Shown here: piece after piece, positions 49,795 to 56,048 of the stretch
Layout of the letters: the number at the start of each line of letters is the position of its first letter
How positions within the stretch are numbered: position 1 is the first letter of the stretch
Origin: Prevotella sp.
GTDB lineage: Bacteria > Bacteroidota > Bacteroidia > Bacteroidales > Bacteroidaceae
Assembly (NCBI GenBank): GCA_017410365.1
Contig: JAFQQY010000013.1
Location: 1 to 56,770, forward strand
Direction: 5' to 3'
DNA: 56,770 nucleotides
Program-made: the position numbers and the translations under genes
Notes under the pieces: generated by a model
Told to the model about the DNA's origin: nothing
The model's database searches: none
What the model saw: only the letters and a program-made list of their open reading frames with translations

Positions 49795-50698
49795 TCTTCC
49801 AATTTGTCGGAAAACCGATTTTATGAATAGGTATGCCTTGTGAACTTGCCTCAAATAACGCCTTTACTTTTTCTTGGATAGATTTGCTACCACTTACGGC
49901 GCTACAGAGATAAACCAAGGCGCAAGCTACTGCATAAGGCTTTTTCTTCTGCATTTCTGAGAATTCGTTATTCAACCAAAGGTCTCTATGCCCCTTGATA
50001 TTCGAGATTTTCTTGCTTAGTGCTCTATTCCATAGACGAGAATGGTGTGCTATGATATTTCGCATTAACGAGATTATCTCTATCCAGTTAGAAAACTCTC
50101 TCGATGAGTAAAGCCCAAAATCATTTGCAATGGCTGACTTTTGAGGCAATTGATTCTTCAAGTTTTTGTACATCTTCGATAATGTACCGAAAGTAGCAAC
50201 CTCAATTATCATCCAAGCATCAGGATTATCACCATCAAAACTATCCCCTTGCCAATTGGGATGGTTCTCAATGTACTTCTTGGCAAAGGGTTCTGTGCTT
50301 CTCTCAAACTCATATTTCAAGTTAAGCACAAATTCCTGATGCCTTTCAGTGTCCTCAAACAATGATGAATCTAGATACCAAAGTCCGTTACCTGCACCCC
50401 TTGACATGTGATGAATAACTTTGGCACGGAAAGCCACTTCAATCATTTCTATTGCATCGAATAACACCAATCGTAGGTTATGGTCAAAATTATATCGTTT
50501 CATAACCATATCAAAAGATGTATCAGGCAAGAAATCACCATCAGTAGATTCATCTATGAGGTCAGTCCAGAAATACTTCAAACGGAAATAGCTGATTCGA
50601 GCAAGCAATGCTTTTGCTTCACTCAAATCTTCAAACTCCATACCTTTTGCTCTGAGTAACGAAATCTGTTCTTCTATTGTACGTGGGCGTTGGTTCAT
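49775..50698 (-). CDS. Abi_2 (AbiD/AbiF-type) abortive infection protein
   Basis: A 307-residue Abi family protein of HEPN type, likely an RNase toxin acting in phage defence. It starts with the family motif MNQRPRTIEEQISLLRAKGM, has NFDHNLRLVLFDAIEMIEVAFRAKVIHH (residues about 70-97), and carries the HEPN catalytic motif R-x4-H in LMRNIIAHHSRLWNR (about residue 215). Full length for the family. A short RNA-like structure with its own strong promoter precedes the gene, and a winged-helix gene overlaps its 3' end. Lower GC than housekeeping genes, consistent with transfer. Confidence 0.85.
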   Translation of the reverse strand: MNQRPRTIEEQISLLRAKGMEFEDLSEAKALLARISYFRLKYFWTDLIDESTDGDFLPDTSFDMVMKRYNFDHNLRLVLFDAIEMIEVAFRAKVIHHMSRGAGNGLWYLDSSLFEDTERHQEFVLNLKYEFERSTEPFAKKYIENHPNWQGDSFDGDNPDAWMIIEVATFGTLSKMYKNLKNQLPQKSAIANDFGLYSSREFSNWIEIISLMRNIIAHHSRLWNRALSKKISNIKGHRDLWLNNEFSEMQKKKPYAVACALVYLCSAVSGSKSIQEKVKALFEASSQGIPIHKIGFPTNWKNEPLWR

Positions 50699-50701
50699 AA
50701 T

Positions 50702-50790
50702 AATAAAAAAGTGACCCGCCAGCAGTTCTACGGGATGCTAACGGGTTCTGTTATCATTGACTCGGCACAAACCGATAATCATCATATTTC
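50702..50790 (-). ncRNA. Candidate abiF-motif RNA upstream of the Abi gene
   Basis: A transcript from the promoter at 50796-50827 would run about 88 nt to a hairpin with 11-bp arms (50736-50746 and 50714-50724, two G-U pairs, 11-nt loop) followed by CACTTTTTTATTATT, a terminator form placed only 4-10 nt before the Abi ATG. An upstream weaker helix (TTATC with GATAA; CGG with CCG) is possible. The conserved 'abiF RNA motif' is known upstream of abiF/abiD genes with terminator-like 3' ends; membership here is inference. Confidence 0.55.
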
Positions 50791-50795
50791 AGATG

Positions 50796-50827
50796 CAAAG
50801 GTAATGCTTTTTATCTCAGATAACAAA
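50796..50827 (-). promoter_or_regulatory. Strong promoter for the Abi RNA and gene
   Basis: TTTG (50824-50827), a 20-nt spacer and TACCTTTG (50796-50803) on the minus strand: a full match to the Bacteroidetes -33/-7 pattern, the best in the window together with 54781-54812. Confidence 0.75.
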
Positions 50828-51023
50828 TAATTGCAGAAATATTTTACAAGAATCATGCTATTTTACTCAGATTCATTACAACTTCATCGAGTTACCACGC
50901 TTCTGAACTGATGAACGCAGTGAATAATTGAAGGATAACTTCCTTCTAACTCCTGTTACCTATCAATTTCTTTAATCTGAACTTTATGTCTATATGTCGT
51001 GCATGGAAATAATTATAATAAAT

Positions 51024-51063
51024 CTTGGTTTTGCCACAAAAATATAGTAACTTTGTGGCAAAA
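51024..51063 (+). promoter_or_regulatory. AbiE promoter with overlapping 12-bp palindrome
   Basis: TTG (51024-51026), 21-nt spacer, TAACTTTG (51048-51055). TTTTGCCACAAA (51029-51040) and TTTGTGGCAAAA (51052-51063) are perfect 12-bp inverted arms, the right one covering the -7 element. AbiEi antitoxins autorepress through inverted repeats; this is the likely operator. Confidence 0.75.
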
Positions 51064-51072
51064 TTTAAGATT

Positions 51073-51678
51073 ATGGGTTCAAATAGCTCTTATAGGGCAA
51101 TGTGTGATGCGGTAGAACAAGCAAAAGCTGGAACGATTTTCATACCTGACGATTTCGTAATGTATGGTACTCCCGATGCGGTGCGTTCAGGATTGACACG
51201 CTTATGCCGTAATAATAAACTATATCGTTTTGCCAAAGGTATCTATTATGTACCAATGTATGATAAATGGGATGGAACACTCCGCGAACCATCGTTGGAT
51301 GCTATTGCTCAGAAAATAGCGCAACGAGATAATGCTCGCATTATACCAACTGGTGCATACGCCCTTAACAAATTAGGACTATCAACACAAGTCCCTGCCA
51401 ACATCATCTACATAACAGATGGTTCCGCTCGACAGATTAAATTTGGTGAGGGTAAAAGTATTACGTTTCGTCATAGTAATGATTTAAGCAACTTCGCTTA
51501 TCAGTCCAAGTTAATACAACTGGCCATACTTGCCATGAGGGAGATTGGTGAAAAATTGATCACAGAAGAACAAACTGTTAAAATAAAGAATATGATAACT
51601 CAACATGTATCGGAACAAGACTTCAATCACGACATTGTACTTGCTCCAACATGGGTAAGAATGATACTTCAACGATGA
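51073..51678 (+). CDS. AbiEi-type antitoxin (DUF6088)
   Basis: A 201-residue type IV antitoxin/repressor. N-terminal winged-helix segment (IFIPDDFVMYGTPDAVRSGLTRLCRNNKLYRFAKGIYYVP) followed by an antitoxin domain (IIPTGAYALNKLGLSTQVP, FRHSNDLSNFAYQS). In known AbiE systems this protein counters the toxin without binding it and represses its own promoter. The ATG at 51073 (MGSNSSYR) is placed about 10 nt after the predicted transcript start; the 51025 start would lie in the operator. Its stop overlaps the toxin start by 4 nt (ATGA). Confidence 0.87.
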   Translation: MGSNSSYRAMCDAVEQAKAGTIFIPDDFVMYGTPDAVRSGLTRLCRNNKLYRFAKGIYYVPMYDKWDGTLREPSLDAIAQKIAQRDNARIIPTGAYALNKLGLSTQVPANIIYITDGSARQIKFGEGKSITFRHSNDLSNFAYQSKLIQLAILAMREIGEKLITEEQTVKIKNMITQHVSEQDFNHDIVLAPTWVRMILQR

Positions 51679-52703
51679 AATATATTGATTTATCAAAGGA
51701 AGATCGAATAGATGTACTTGACCGTGTTTCTACGGAATTAAACATAAAGCAACGTGAGGTAATAGAAAAAGATTGGTGGGTTACGGCAGTGCTTCGAGCT
51801 TTGTTCAACCTTCCATACGCACAACATTTGTCTTTCAAAGGAGGTACGTCATTAAGCAAGTGTTGGCATTTAATCGACCGCTTCTCTGAAGATATAGACA
51901 TTGCCATCGATAGGGAATATCTGGGTTTCAGCGAAATCCTGTCAAGAACACAAATCAGTGATAAATTACGCCGAGCTACATGTCTTTTCGTAAGAGAAAT
52001 TATGCAGCACGATTTAGCAGAACAATTATATAATGATGGTATTGCAAAAGATAAATTTCAGATAAATGTTGATATCACACCTATCTCTACAACCGATCCT
52101 GAAACAATAAATATCAATTACGATTCAGTTTTAACATTTTCGGTTGGTGTAGAAAACGGTTTGTATGTTCTGCCCAAAATCAAGGTAGAGGTGAGTGGTA
52201 GGTCTATGAGTGAACCAGTATGTGAAGTTCCTCTTGAATCAATGATTGACCAAGTTTATCCGAAAGCTCCTTTTTCTGAACCAAAGTTTAATGTTAGAAC
52301 CGTTCTTCCAGAACGTACGTTTCTTGAAAAGATATTTCTATTACACGAAGAATTTGCCAAACCGAAAGATTTGATTCGAGTAGATCGAATGTCAAGACAT
52401 ATGTATGATATTGGCCAAATGCTAAAAACATCTATAGCTGATAGTGCTATCCATAACGAACAGCTATATTGCAAAATAATAGAACATCGTCGTACATTCA
52501 TCAGATTGCGTGATTTTGATTACGATTCACTTTATCCTAACACTATTAACATCATTCCTCCAGCTTCTATTATTAAACAATGGGAAACAGACTATGAGAA
52601 TATGCGTTTACATATGATATATGGAGAATCTGTTTCATTCGAAGAGTTAATAGACAATCTAAGACATTTTAATGAATATATAAAGAAGATAAACTATAAC
52701 TAA
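51675..52703 (+). CDS. AbiEii/AbiGii nucleotidyltransferase toxin
   Basis: A 342-residue nucleotidyltransferase-fold toxin, the partner of AbiEi. The catalytic motif is clear: HLSFKGGTSLSKCWHLIDRFSEDIDIAID, with GGTSLSK and the SxDxD metal-binding Asp pair (about residues 55-80). AbiEii toxins are bacteriostatic and transfer nucleotides to tRNA in studied members. The ATG at 51675 lies in the ATGA overlap with the antitoxin stop. AT-rich composition compared with core genes supports transfer. Confidence 0.9.
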   Translation: MKYIDLSKEDRIDVLDRVSTELNIKQREVIEKDWWVTAVLRALFNLPYAQHLSFKGGTSLSKCWHLIDRFSEDIDIAIDREYLGFSEILSRTQISDKLRRATCLFVREIMQHDLAEQLYNDGIAKDKFQINVDITPISTTDPETININYDSVLTFSVGVENGLYVLPKIKVEVSGRSMSEPVCEVPLESMIDQVYPKAPFSEPKFNVRTVLPERTFLEKIFLLHEEFAKPKDLIRVDRMSRHMYDIGQMLKTSIADSAIHNEQLYCKIIEHRRTFIRLRDFDYDSLYPNTINIIPPASIIKQWETDYENMRLHMIYGESVSFEELIDNLRHFNEYIKKINYN

Positions 52704-52740
52704 AAACAACGAATAATATAAGAAAACTCCTTAAAAAATT

Positions 52741-52905
52741 GAAGACAGCGAAGCTGATGAACGCAGTGAATAATTGAAGGATTGAAGAAACCTCCCCTAA
52801 CCCCTCCGAAGGAGTGGGAGCTTGAAATCAAACTGTGCTCCCTCTTGAAAGAGAGATTGTTACTACTCCCCTCGCCCTTTGGAGTGGGGTCGGGGGTGAG
52901 GTCAA
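52741..52905 (+). repeat. Cluster of dispersed repeats after AbiE
   Basis: Contains GATGAACGCAGTGAATAATTG (also at 50918-50937), a GAAGGATTGAAG word, and two CCCCTCC-type palindromic units (52788-52820 and 52868-52905) related to those inside mazG. No gene in 52704-52909. Confidence 0.55.
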
Positions 52906-52909
52906 AAAA

Positions 52910-53173
52910 TCAAGGTTCCCCAAGAGCCTCAACAATCAGTCTCACCTGTGCCGGAGTGAAAGTACGCTGATGAGGCACATACCCCAGTTCACTCAAATGC
53001 ATGTTGAGATTAGGGAACAAGTCAATCCACTGCATCAGCTTGCGGAATGCCGAGCGTGGCACCATATAAGGGAAGTACTGCTGAGCCAGTTCCATGCGCC
53101 CGTATGTCCGGTATTTGAACCCTTCCATATCCCCTCCCAATGAGGGGGAACCGTGAAAATTACCATTGTTCAT
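52910..53173 (-). CDS. DUF4248 family protein
   Basis: A protein of 87 residues or fewer with the DUF4248 core FKYRTYGRMELAQQYFPYM followed by SAFRKLMQWIDLFPNLNMHL, then SELGYVPHQRTFTPAQVRLI. Family members sit between VirE-type and HU-like genes in Bacteroidales; role unknown, probably DNA-related by its helical core and setting. ATG 53173 follows the TAATTTTG promoter (53206-53213) by about 30 nt; ATG 53128 (MEGFKYR) fits the family N-terminus better, as residues in between come from a palindromic repeat (SPSLGGD). Confidence 0.75.
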   Translation of the reverse strand: MNNGNFHGSPSLGGDMEGFKYRTYGRMELAQQYFPYMVPRSAFRKLMQWIDLFPNLNMHLSELGYVPHQRTFTPAQVRLIVEALGEP

Positions 53174-53205
53174 ATTCTTCGTAAATCTGTTTATTGCCAA
53201 CTCCA

Positions 53206-53213
53206 CAAAATTA
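53206..53213 (-). promoter_or_regulatory. Promoter -7 element for the DUF4248 gene
   Basis: TAATTTTG on the minus strand, upstream of both possible start codons. Confidence 0.5.
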
Positions 53214-53319
53214 CTCAAATAATTCAACATAACCAACTGATTTACAAAGAATAATTCACATTATCTCACTCTTTTTTACAGCACCTCTCCCTACCTCACA
53301 TTTCCATTTTCTGATGTTG

Positions 53320-53327
53320 TAACTTTG
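53320..53327 (+). promoter_or_regulatory. Promoter -7 element for the smalltalk/HU genes
   Basis: TAACTTTG, 63 nt before the smalltalk ATG at 53391, divergent from the DUF4248 promoter. Confidence 0.6.
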
Positions 53328-53390
53328 CAAATGGGAATCCCACCAATCCTTCCCAAAGGATACAGTATTAATCATTAAAAGCAAATTATT

Positions 53391-53483
53391 ATGAGCAAAG
53401 AAAAATGGAAACTCATCTTCAACCTGGTCATCTCAATCCTGACCGCAGTAGCCACAACCCTCGGAGTAAGCAGCTGCATGTGA
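53391..53483 (+). CDS. Smalltalk protein (30-residue membrane peptide)
   Basis: A 30-codon gene: MSKEKWKLIFNLVISILTAV then ATTLGVSSCM. It has one hydrophobic helix and ends in the family-typical SSCM with a cysteine that could be lipid-modified or redox-active. The pattern K-W-K ... ISILTAVATTLGVSSCM is that of the 'smalltalk' family found next to HU-like and amidase genes in Bacteroidales. Function unknown; a spanin/holin-like role beside the amidase has been neither shown nor excluded. Confidence 0.85.
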   Translation: MSKEKWKLIFNLVISILTAVATTLGVSSCM

Positions 53484-53519
53484 GGGCATTTAATTAGAGA
53501 TTAAAGATTAAAGATTGCT

Positions 53520-53587
53520 ACCTCTAACTCCTAACTCCAAACTCCTAACCCCTAACTCCTAACCCCTAACTCCTAACTCCAAACCAT
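53520..53587 (+). repeat. G-free CTAACTCC-type repeat directly before the HU-like gene
   Basis: Degenerate units CTAACTC/CTAACCC without any G run up to the start codon at 53589, as in the tract before nth (37151-37210). Confidence 0.65.
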
Positions 53588-53588
53588 C

Positions 53589-54011
53589 ATGTTACGTTAC
53601 AAACTTTATCAAAACAACAATCAGAAAAGTACACAGTATGGCAAATGGTATGCGCGTGCTGTATGTGAAGAAACCTACAATCTTGAGTCGCTCGCCAAAC
53701 ACATGTCGGAGCACAACACGCCATTCTCGGCGGGTGTCATCAAGGGTGTCCTGACCGACCTCGTGGCATGTGTCAAAGAACTTGTTCTTGACGGCAAGAA
53801 CGTGAAGCTAGACGACCTCGCCATCTTCTCATGTGGTCTGCGCACCACTCCTGCTGACAGTGCAGACAAGTTCACCGCTGCCAGCAACATCACCAAGGTT
53901 ACTCTCCGCAGCCGTGCCACCGGCAATCTCTCAACTGCTGAGTTGAAGGCTGCCGCCACCATACGCGAATACACTGAGTACAGTGTAGAGGCACCTTCAA
54001 CAGGTGATTAA
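53589..54011 (+). CDS. HU-like DNA-binding protein (HU-HIG type)
   Basis: A 140-residue HU-superfamily protein: beta-helix start MLRYKLYQNNNQKSTQYGKW, helical core (LESLAKHMSEHNTPFSAGVIKGVLTDLVACVKELVLDGKNV) and DNA-binding arm region (LDDLAIFSCGLRTTP), then a C-terminal extension. Longer than classical HU (about 90 residues), as usual for this island-borne family. Likely a DNA-bending nucleoid protein of the mobile gene set. Confidence 0.85.
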   Translation: MLRYKLYQNNNQKSTQYGKWYARAVCEETYNLESLAKHMSEHNTPFSAGVIKGVLTDLVACVKELVLDGKNVKLDDLAIFSCGLRTTPADSADKFTAASNITKVTLRSRATGNLSTAELKAAATIREYTEYSVEAPSTGD

Positions 54012-54027
54012 CCCCAGTTCGTCCCCT

Positions 54028-54075
54028 AAGCCCCTTCCCCTCTCCCTCCTTTGGAGTGGCTGGGGGATTGGGTAA
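54028..54075 (+). repeat. Palindromic CCCCTCC-type repeat
   Basis: Related to the mazG-embedded repeat: CCCTCCTTTGGAGTGG flanked by C- and G-runs. Confidence 0.5.
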
Positions 54076-54114
54076 TATAAGGAGATAGAAGGAGATAGAA
54101 GACATGTCCTTCTG

Positions 54115-54329
54115 TTCTTATGTCAAAAATAACATTATGTCTTTATGTCTAAAATAACATTATGTCTTTATGTCAAAAATAACATTATGTCTTTATGTCA
54201 AAAATAACATTATGTCTTTATGTCTAAAATAACATTATGTCTTTATGTCTAAAATAACATTATGTCTTTATGTCAAAAATAACATTATGTCTTTATGTCA
54301 AAAATAACATTATGTCTTTATGTCTAAAA
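54115..54329 (+). repeat. Eight tandem 25-bp repeats before the amidase gene
   Basis: Eight copies of TAACATTATGTCTTTATGTC plus five variable bases (CAAAA or TAAAA), period 25 bp, ending at or in the amidase start region. The core word TTTATGTCTAA also occurs in the dispersed repeats at 26268 and 49505. Confidence 0.85.
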
Positions 54330-54334
54330 AACAA

Positions 54335-54721
54335 ATGCGAAGAATCACCCTCATCATCCTACACTGCTCTGCCACTCCCCCATCAAGCAGTTTGAGTTTC
54401 GAGGCCTGTCGGAAAGACCACATCGAGCACCGAGGATTCAAAGACATAGGCTATCATTATTACATCACTCGCGACGGCGTTCTGCACCACGGCCGCCCAG
54501 AGCATCAGGTGGGTGCGCACTGCAAGAATCACAATCGCCACAGCATAGGCATCTGCTATGAAGGGGGTATCGACGAGAACGGCAAACCTGCCGACACCCG
54601 CACCCCAGAACAGCTCGCCACATGGTACACCCTCCTAACAGTCCTGCAGCACCGCTACCCAAAAGCCCTCATCGTCCGCCATCGTGACCTCAACCCCCAA
54701 AAAGAGTGTCCTGGATTTTAA
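54335..54721 (+). CDS. N-acetylmuramoyl-L-alanine amidase, truncated C-terminus
   Basis: A 128-residue Amidase_2-fold enzyme that cleaves the amide bond between MurNAc and the stem peptide. Zinc ligands: His in IILHCSATPP, His in GAHCKNHNRHSIGI, and the RHRDLNPQKECPGF motif (His and Cys). The protein stops directly after CPGF, whereas relatives continue for 15-25 residues, so it is slightly truncated; all zinc ligands are kept. ATG 54335 (MRRITLIIL) matches the family start; the in-frame ATG at 54320 lies in the last 25-bp repeat. Confidence 0.85.
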   Translation: MRRITLIILHCSATPPSSSLSFEACRKDHIEHRGFKDIGYHYYITRDGVLHHGRPEHQVGAHCKNHNRHSIGICYEGGIDENGKPADTRTPEQLATWYTLLTVLQHRYPKALIVRHRDLNPQKECPGF

Positions 54722-54780
54722 GCACTTTTCTTTGTTCTACGAAATATATCATCACTGATATTGCAAAATAATTAAGTTTG

Positions 54781-54812
54781 TTTGGATTTATCAAGAAAAA
54801 ACTATACCTTTG
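54781..54812 (+). promoter_or_regulatory. Strong promoter of the DUF3791/DUF3990 operon
   Basis: TTTG (54781-54784), a 20-nt spacer and TACCTTTG (54805-54812): same perfect pattern as the Abi promoter. Confidence 0.72.
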
Positions 54813-54839
54813 AACAGGTTTTATTATTGATGTATATTC

Positions 54840-55064
54840 ATGAGTGAACTTAATAAAAATAAAATCAGTTTCCTTGTTGCCCTCATCAATGAGTTTGGGC
54901 AACGCTTTGGATTGTCTAATGTCGATTCCTATCGTTACATTAGTCAATACGGTGGTGTCCAAATGTTTCTAGAACATTATGATATTCTGCATACACTATC
55001 CTTTAGAGACATGGTCGATGGATTAGCAGCATATTGCAAAAGAAAAGGAGGAACATTAGGATGA
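54840..55064 (+). CDS. DUF3791 family protein, candidate antitoxin
   Basis: A 74-residue small helical protein (NKISFLVALINEFGQRFGLS then YRYISQYGGVQMFLEHYDIL). The pattern is that of DUF3791, which is regularly encoded directly upstream of DUF3990 genes. Stop overlaps the next ATG by 4 nt (ATGA at 55061). Antitoxin role is inferred from operon order and small size. Confidence 0.72.
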   Translation: MSELNKNKISFLVALINEFGQRFGLSNVDSYRYISQYGGVQMFLEHYDILHTLSFRDMVDGLAAYCKRKGGTLG

Positions 55065-55534
55065 GATTATTCCACGGTTCAAATATGATAATTGAAGTCA
55101 TAGATCTGACTAAGTCCAAAAAGTTTAAAGATTTTGGACAAGCATTTTATTTGTCTGCAGATGAAGAACAAGCAATGAAAATGGCTGTAGCCAAAGTTGT
55201 ACAATTTGGCGGAGAAGAATCTGTTACTTCGTTTGAGTTTGATGAAAGATGTCTTAACTCAAAAGATTTAAAAGTAAAATTCTTTACTGAATATTCAGGC
55301 GAATGGGCTGAATTTATATTTAACAATCGTGATGAAACAAAAAACTTTCAACATTCGTATGATATAGTTTATGGTCCGATAGCAGACGACTATATAGGTT
55401 TACAGATACGTGATTTTAAGCGCCATAACATCACATTCGAACAATTTATATCAAATATTCGCTACTACAAAGGTATAACATTTCAATACGCATTCTGTAC
55501 ACAGAAAGCAATTGAGCAACTTGTACGACTATGA
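55061..55534 (+). CDS. DUF3990 family protein, likely ADP-ribosyltransferase-type toxin
   Basis: A 157-residue protein: MRLFHGSNMIIEVIDLTKSK, KDFGQAFYLSADEEQAMKMA and EWAEFIFNNRD ... YDIVYGPIADDYI are the diagnostic DUF3990 motifs. The order 'hGS...FGxGFYlt...EF/W-E' resembles the ART fold (H-Y-E type), with His in LFHGS, Tyr in FYLS and Glu in WAEF as putative catalytic residues. Start ATG at 55061 is preceded by AAAGGAGGA, a rare good Shine-Dalgarno for this window, and overlaps the DUF3791 stop. Toxin function is inferred. AT-rich. Confidence 0.75.
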   Translation: MRLFHGSNMIIEVIDLTKSKKFKDFGQAFYLSADEEQAMKMAVAKVVQFGGEESVTSFEFDERCLNSKDLKVKFFTEYSGEWAEFIFNNRDETKNFQHSYDIVYGPIADDYIGLQIRDFKRHNITFEQFISNIRYYKGITFQYAFCTQKAIEQLVRL

Positions 55535-55743
55535 CACTTACGGAAGGACAATTTCAATATATGGTAGAGGCTATGACTGCCGACCTTATTCGCTTAGTCA
55601 TGGAACATGAGCATTTAAGCATGCCTGATGCATTTGACAAGGTTTATAACTCCCGTACCTACCAAAATCTCCTTAACCCACTTTCGCAACTTTATTTCCA
55701 AAGCCCAGGCTATGTATATGCACACCTTTGTACTGAAGCATAG
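55531..55743 (+). CDS. Small third protein of the DUF3990 operon
   Basis: A 70-residue protein (MTLTEGQFQYMVEAMTADLI, MPDAFDKVYNSRTYQNLLNP, LYFQSPGYVYAHLCTEA) coupled to DUF3990 by an ATGA overlap at 55531. The 'YFQSPxYV' ending is recurrent in this operon type. Function unknown; a second antitoxin or DUF3791-like partner is possible. Confidence 0.6.
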   Translation: MTLTEGQFQYMVEAMTADLIRLVMEHEHLSMPDAFDKVYNSRTYQNLLNPLSQLYFQSPGYVYAHLCTEA

Positions 55744-55786
55744 GCATCTGCTATGAAGTCCAAAAAGAGTGTCTAGGATTTTAAGC
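55738..55786 (+). pseudogene. Decayed duplicate of the amidase 3' end
   Basis: 55738-55758 is identical (21 bp) to 54543-54563 in the amidase gene, and 55760-55786 matches 54697-54723 (25 of 27). The 133 bp in between in the amidase are missing. The two amidase segments thus lie on both sides of the DUF3790-type operon (54724-55737). Confidence 0.75.
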
Positions 55787-55812
55787 GTAGAGTCATCTCT
55801 ACGCTTTTATTT
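55783..55812 (+). terminator. Rho-independent terminator of the DUF3990 operon
   Basis: AAGCGTAGAG (55783-55792), TCAT loop, CTCTACGCTT (55797-55806): perfect 10-bp stem followed by TTATTTTTTC. Confidence 0.88.
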
Positions 55813-55848
55813 TTTCTTTATACTCCACAAATAACCGGATTATTCATT

Positions 55849-55888
55849 TTATCCTTAAAATCCCAAGTTCCTTAGACAAAAAGACAAA
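55849..55888 (-). repeat. Dispersed intergenic repeat, copy 3 (inverted)
   Basis: On the minus strand reads TTTGTCTTTTTGTCTAAGG then AACTTGGGATTTTAAGGATAA; related to 26268-26298 and 49505-49540. The rest of 55889-56048 is AT-rich with GAAGTTA words and no gene. Confidence 0.5.
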
Positions 55889-56048
55889 TTTTATCATAAG
55901 ACAGAAAGACAGAAGAATTTATTTTGAAGTTAAGAAGTTAAGCCGAATGATTCCTTTTTGAGAAATAAAGAAAGAAGTTAGGAGGAAGTTATCCTTCAAC
56001 TCAAATCGGTCATTTAGATGTTACTTGGCTCTCAGCAGATACAGAAAA

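Noticed and set aside
52788-52905. Rho-independent terminator for AbiE
   Set aside because: The palindromes are members of a dispersed repeat family also found inside genes and have no U tract.
54115-54329. CRISPR array
   Set aside because: Contiguous 25-bp tandem units without unique spacers and no cas genes nearby.
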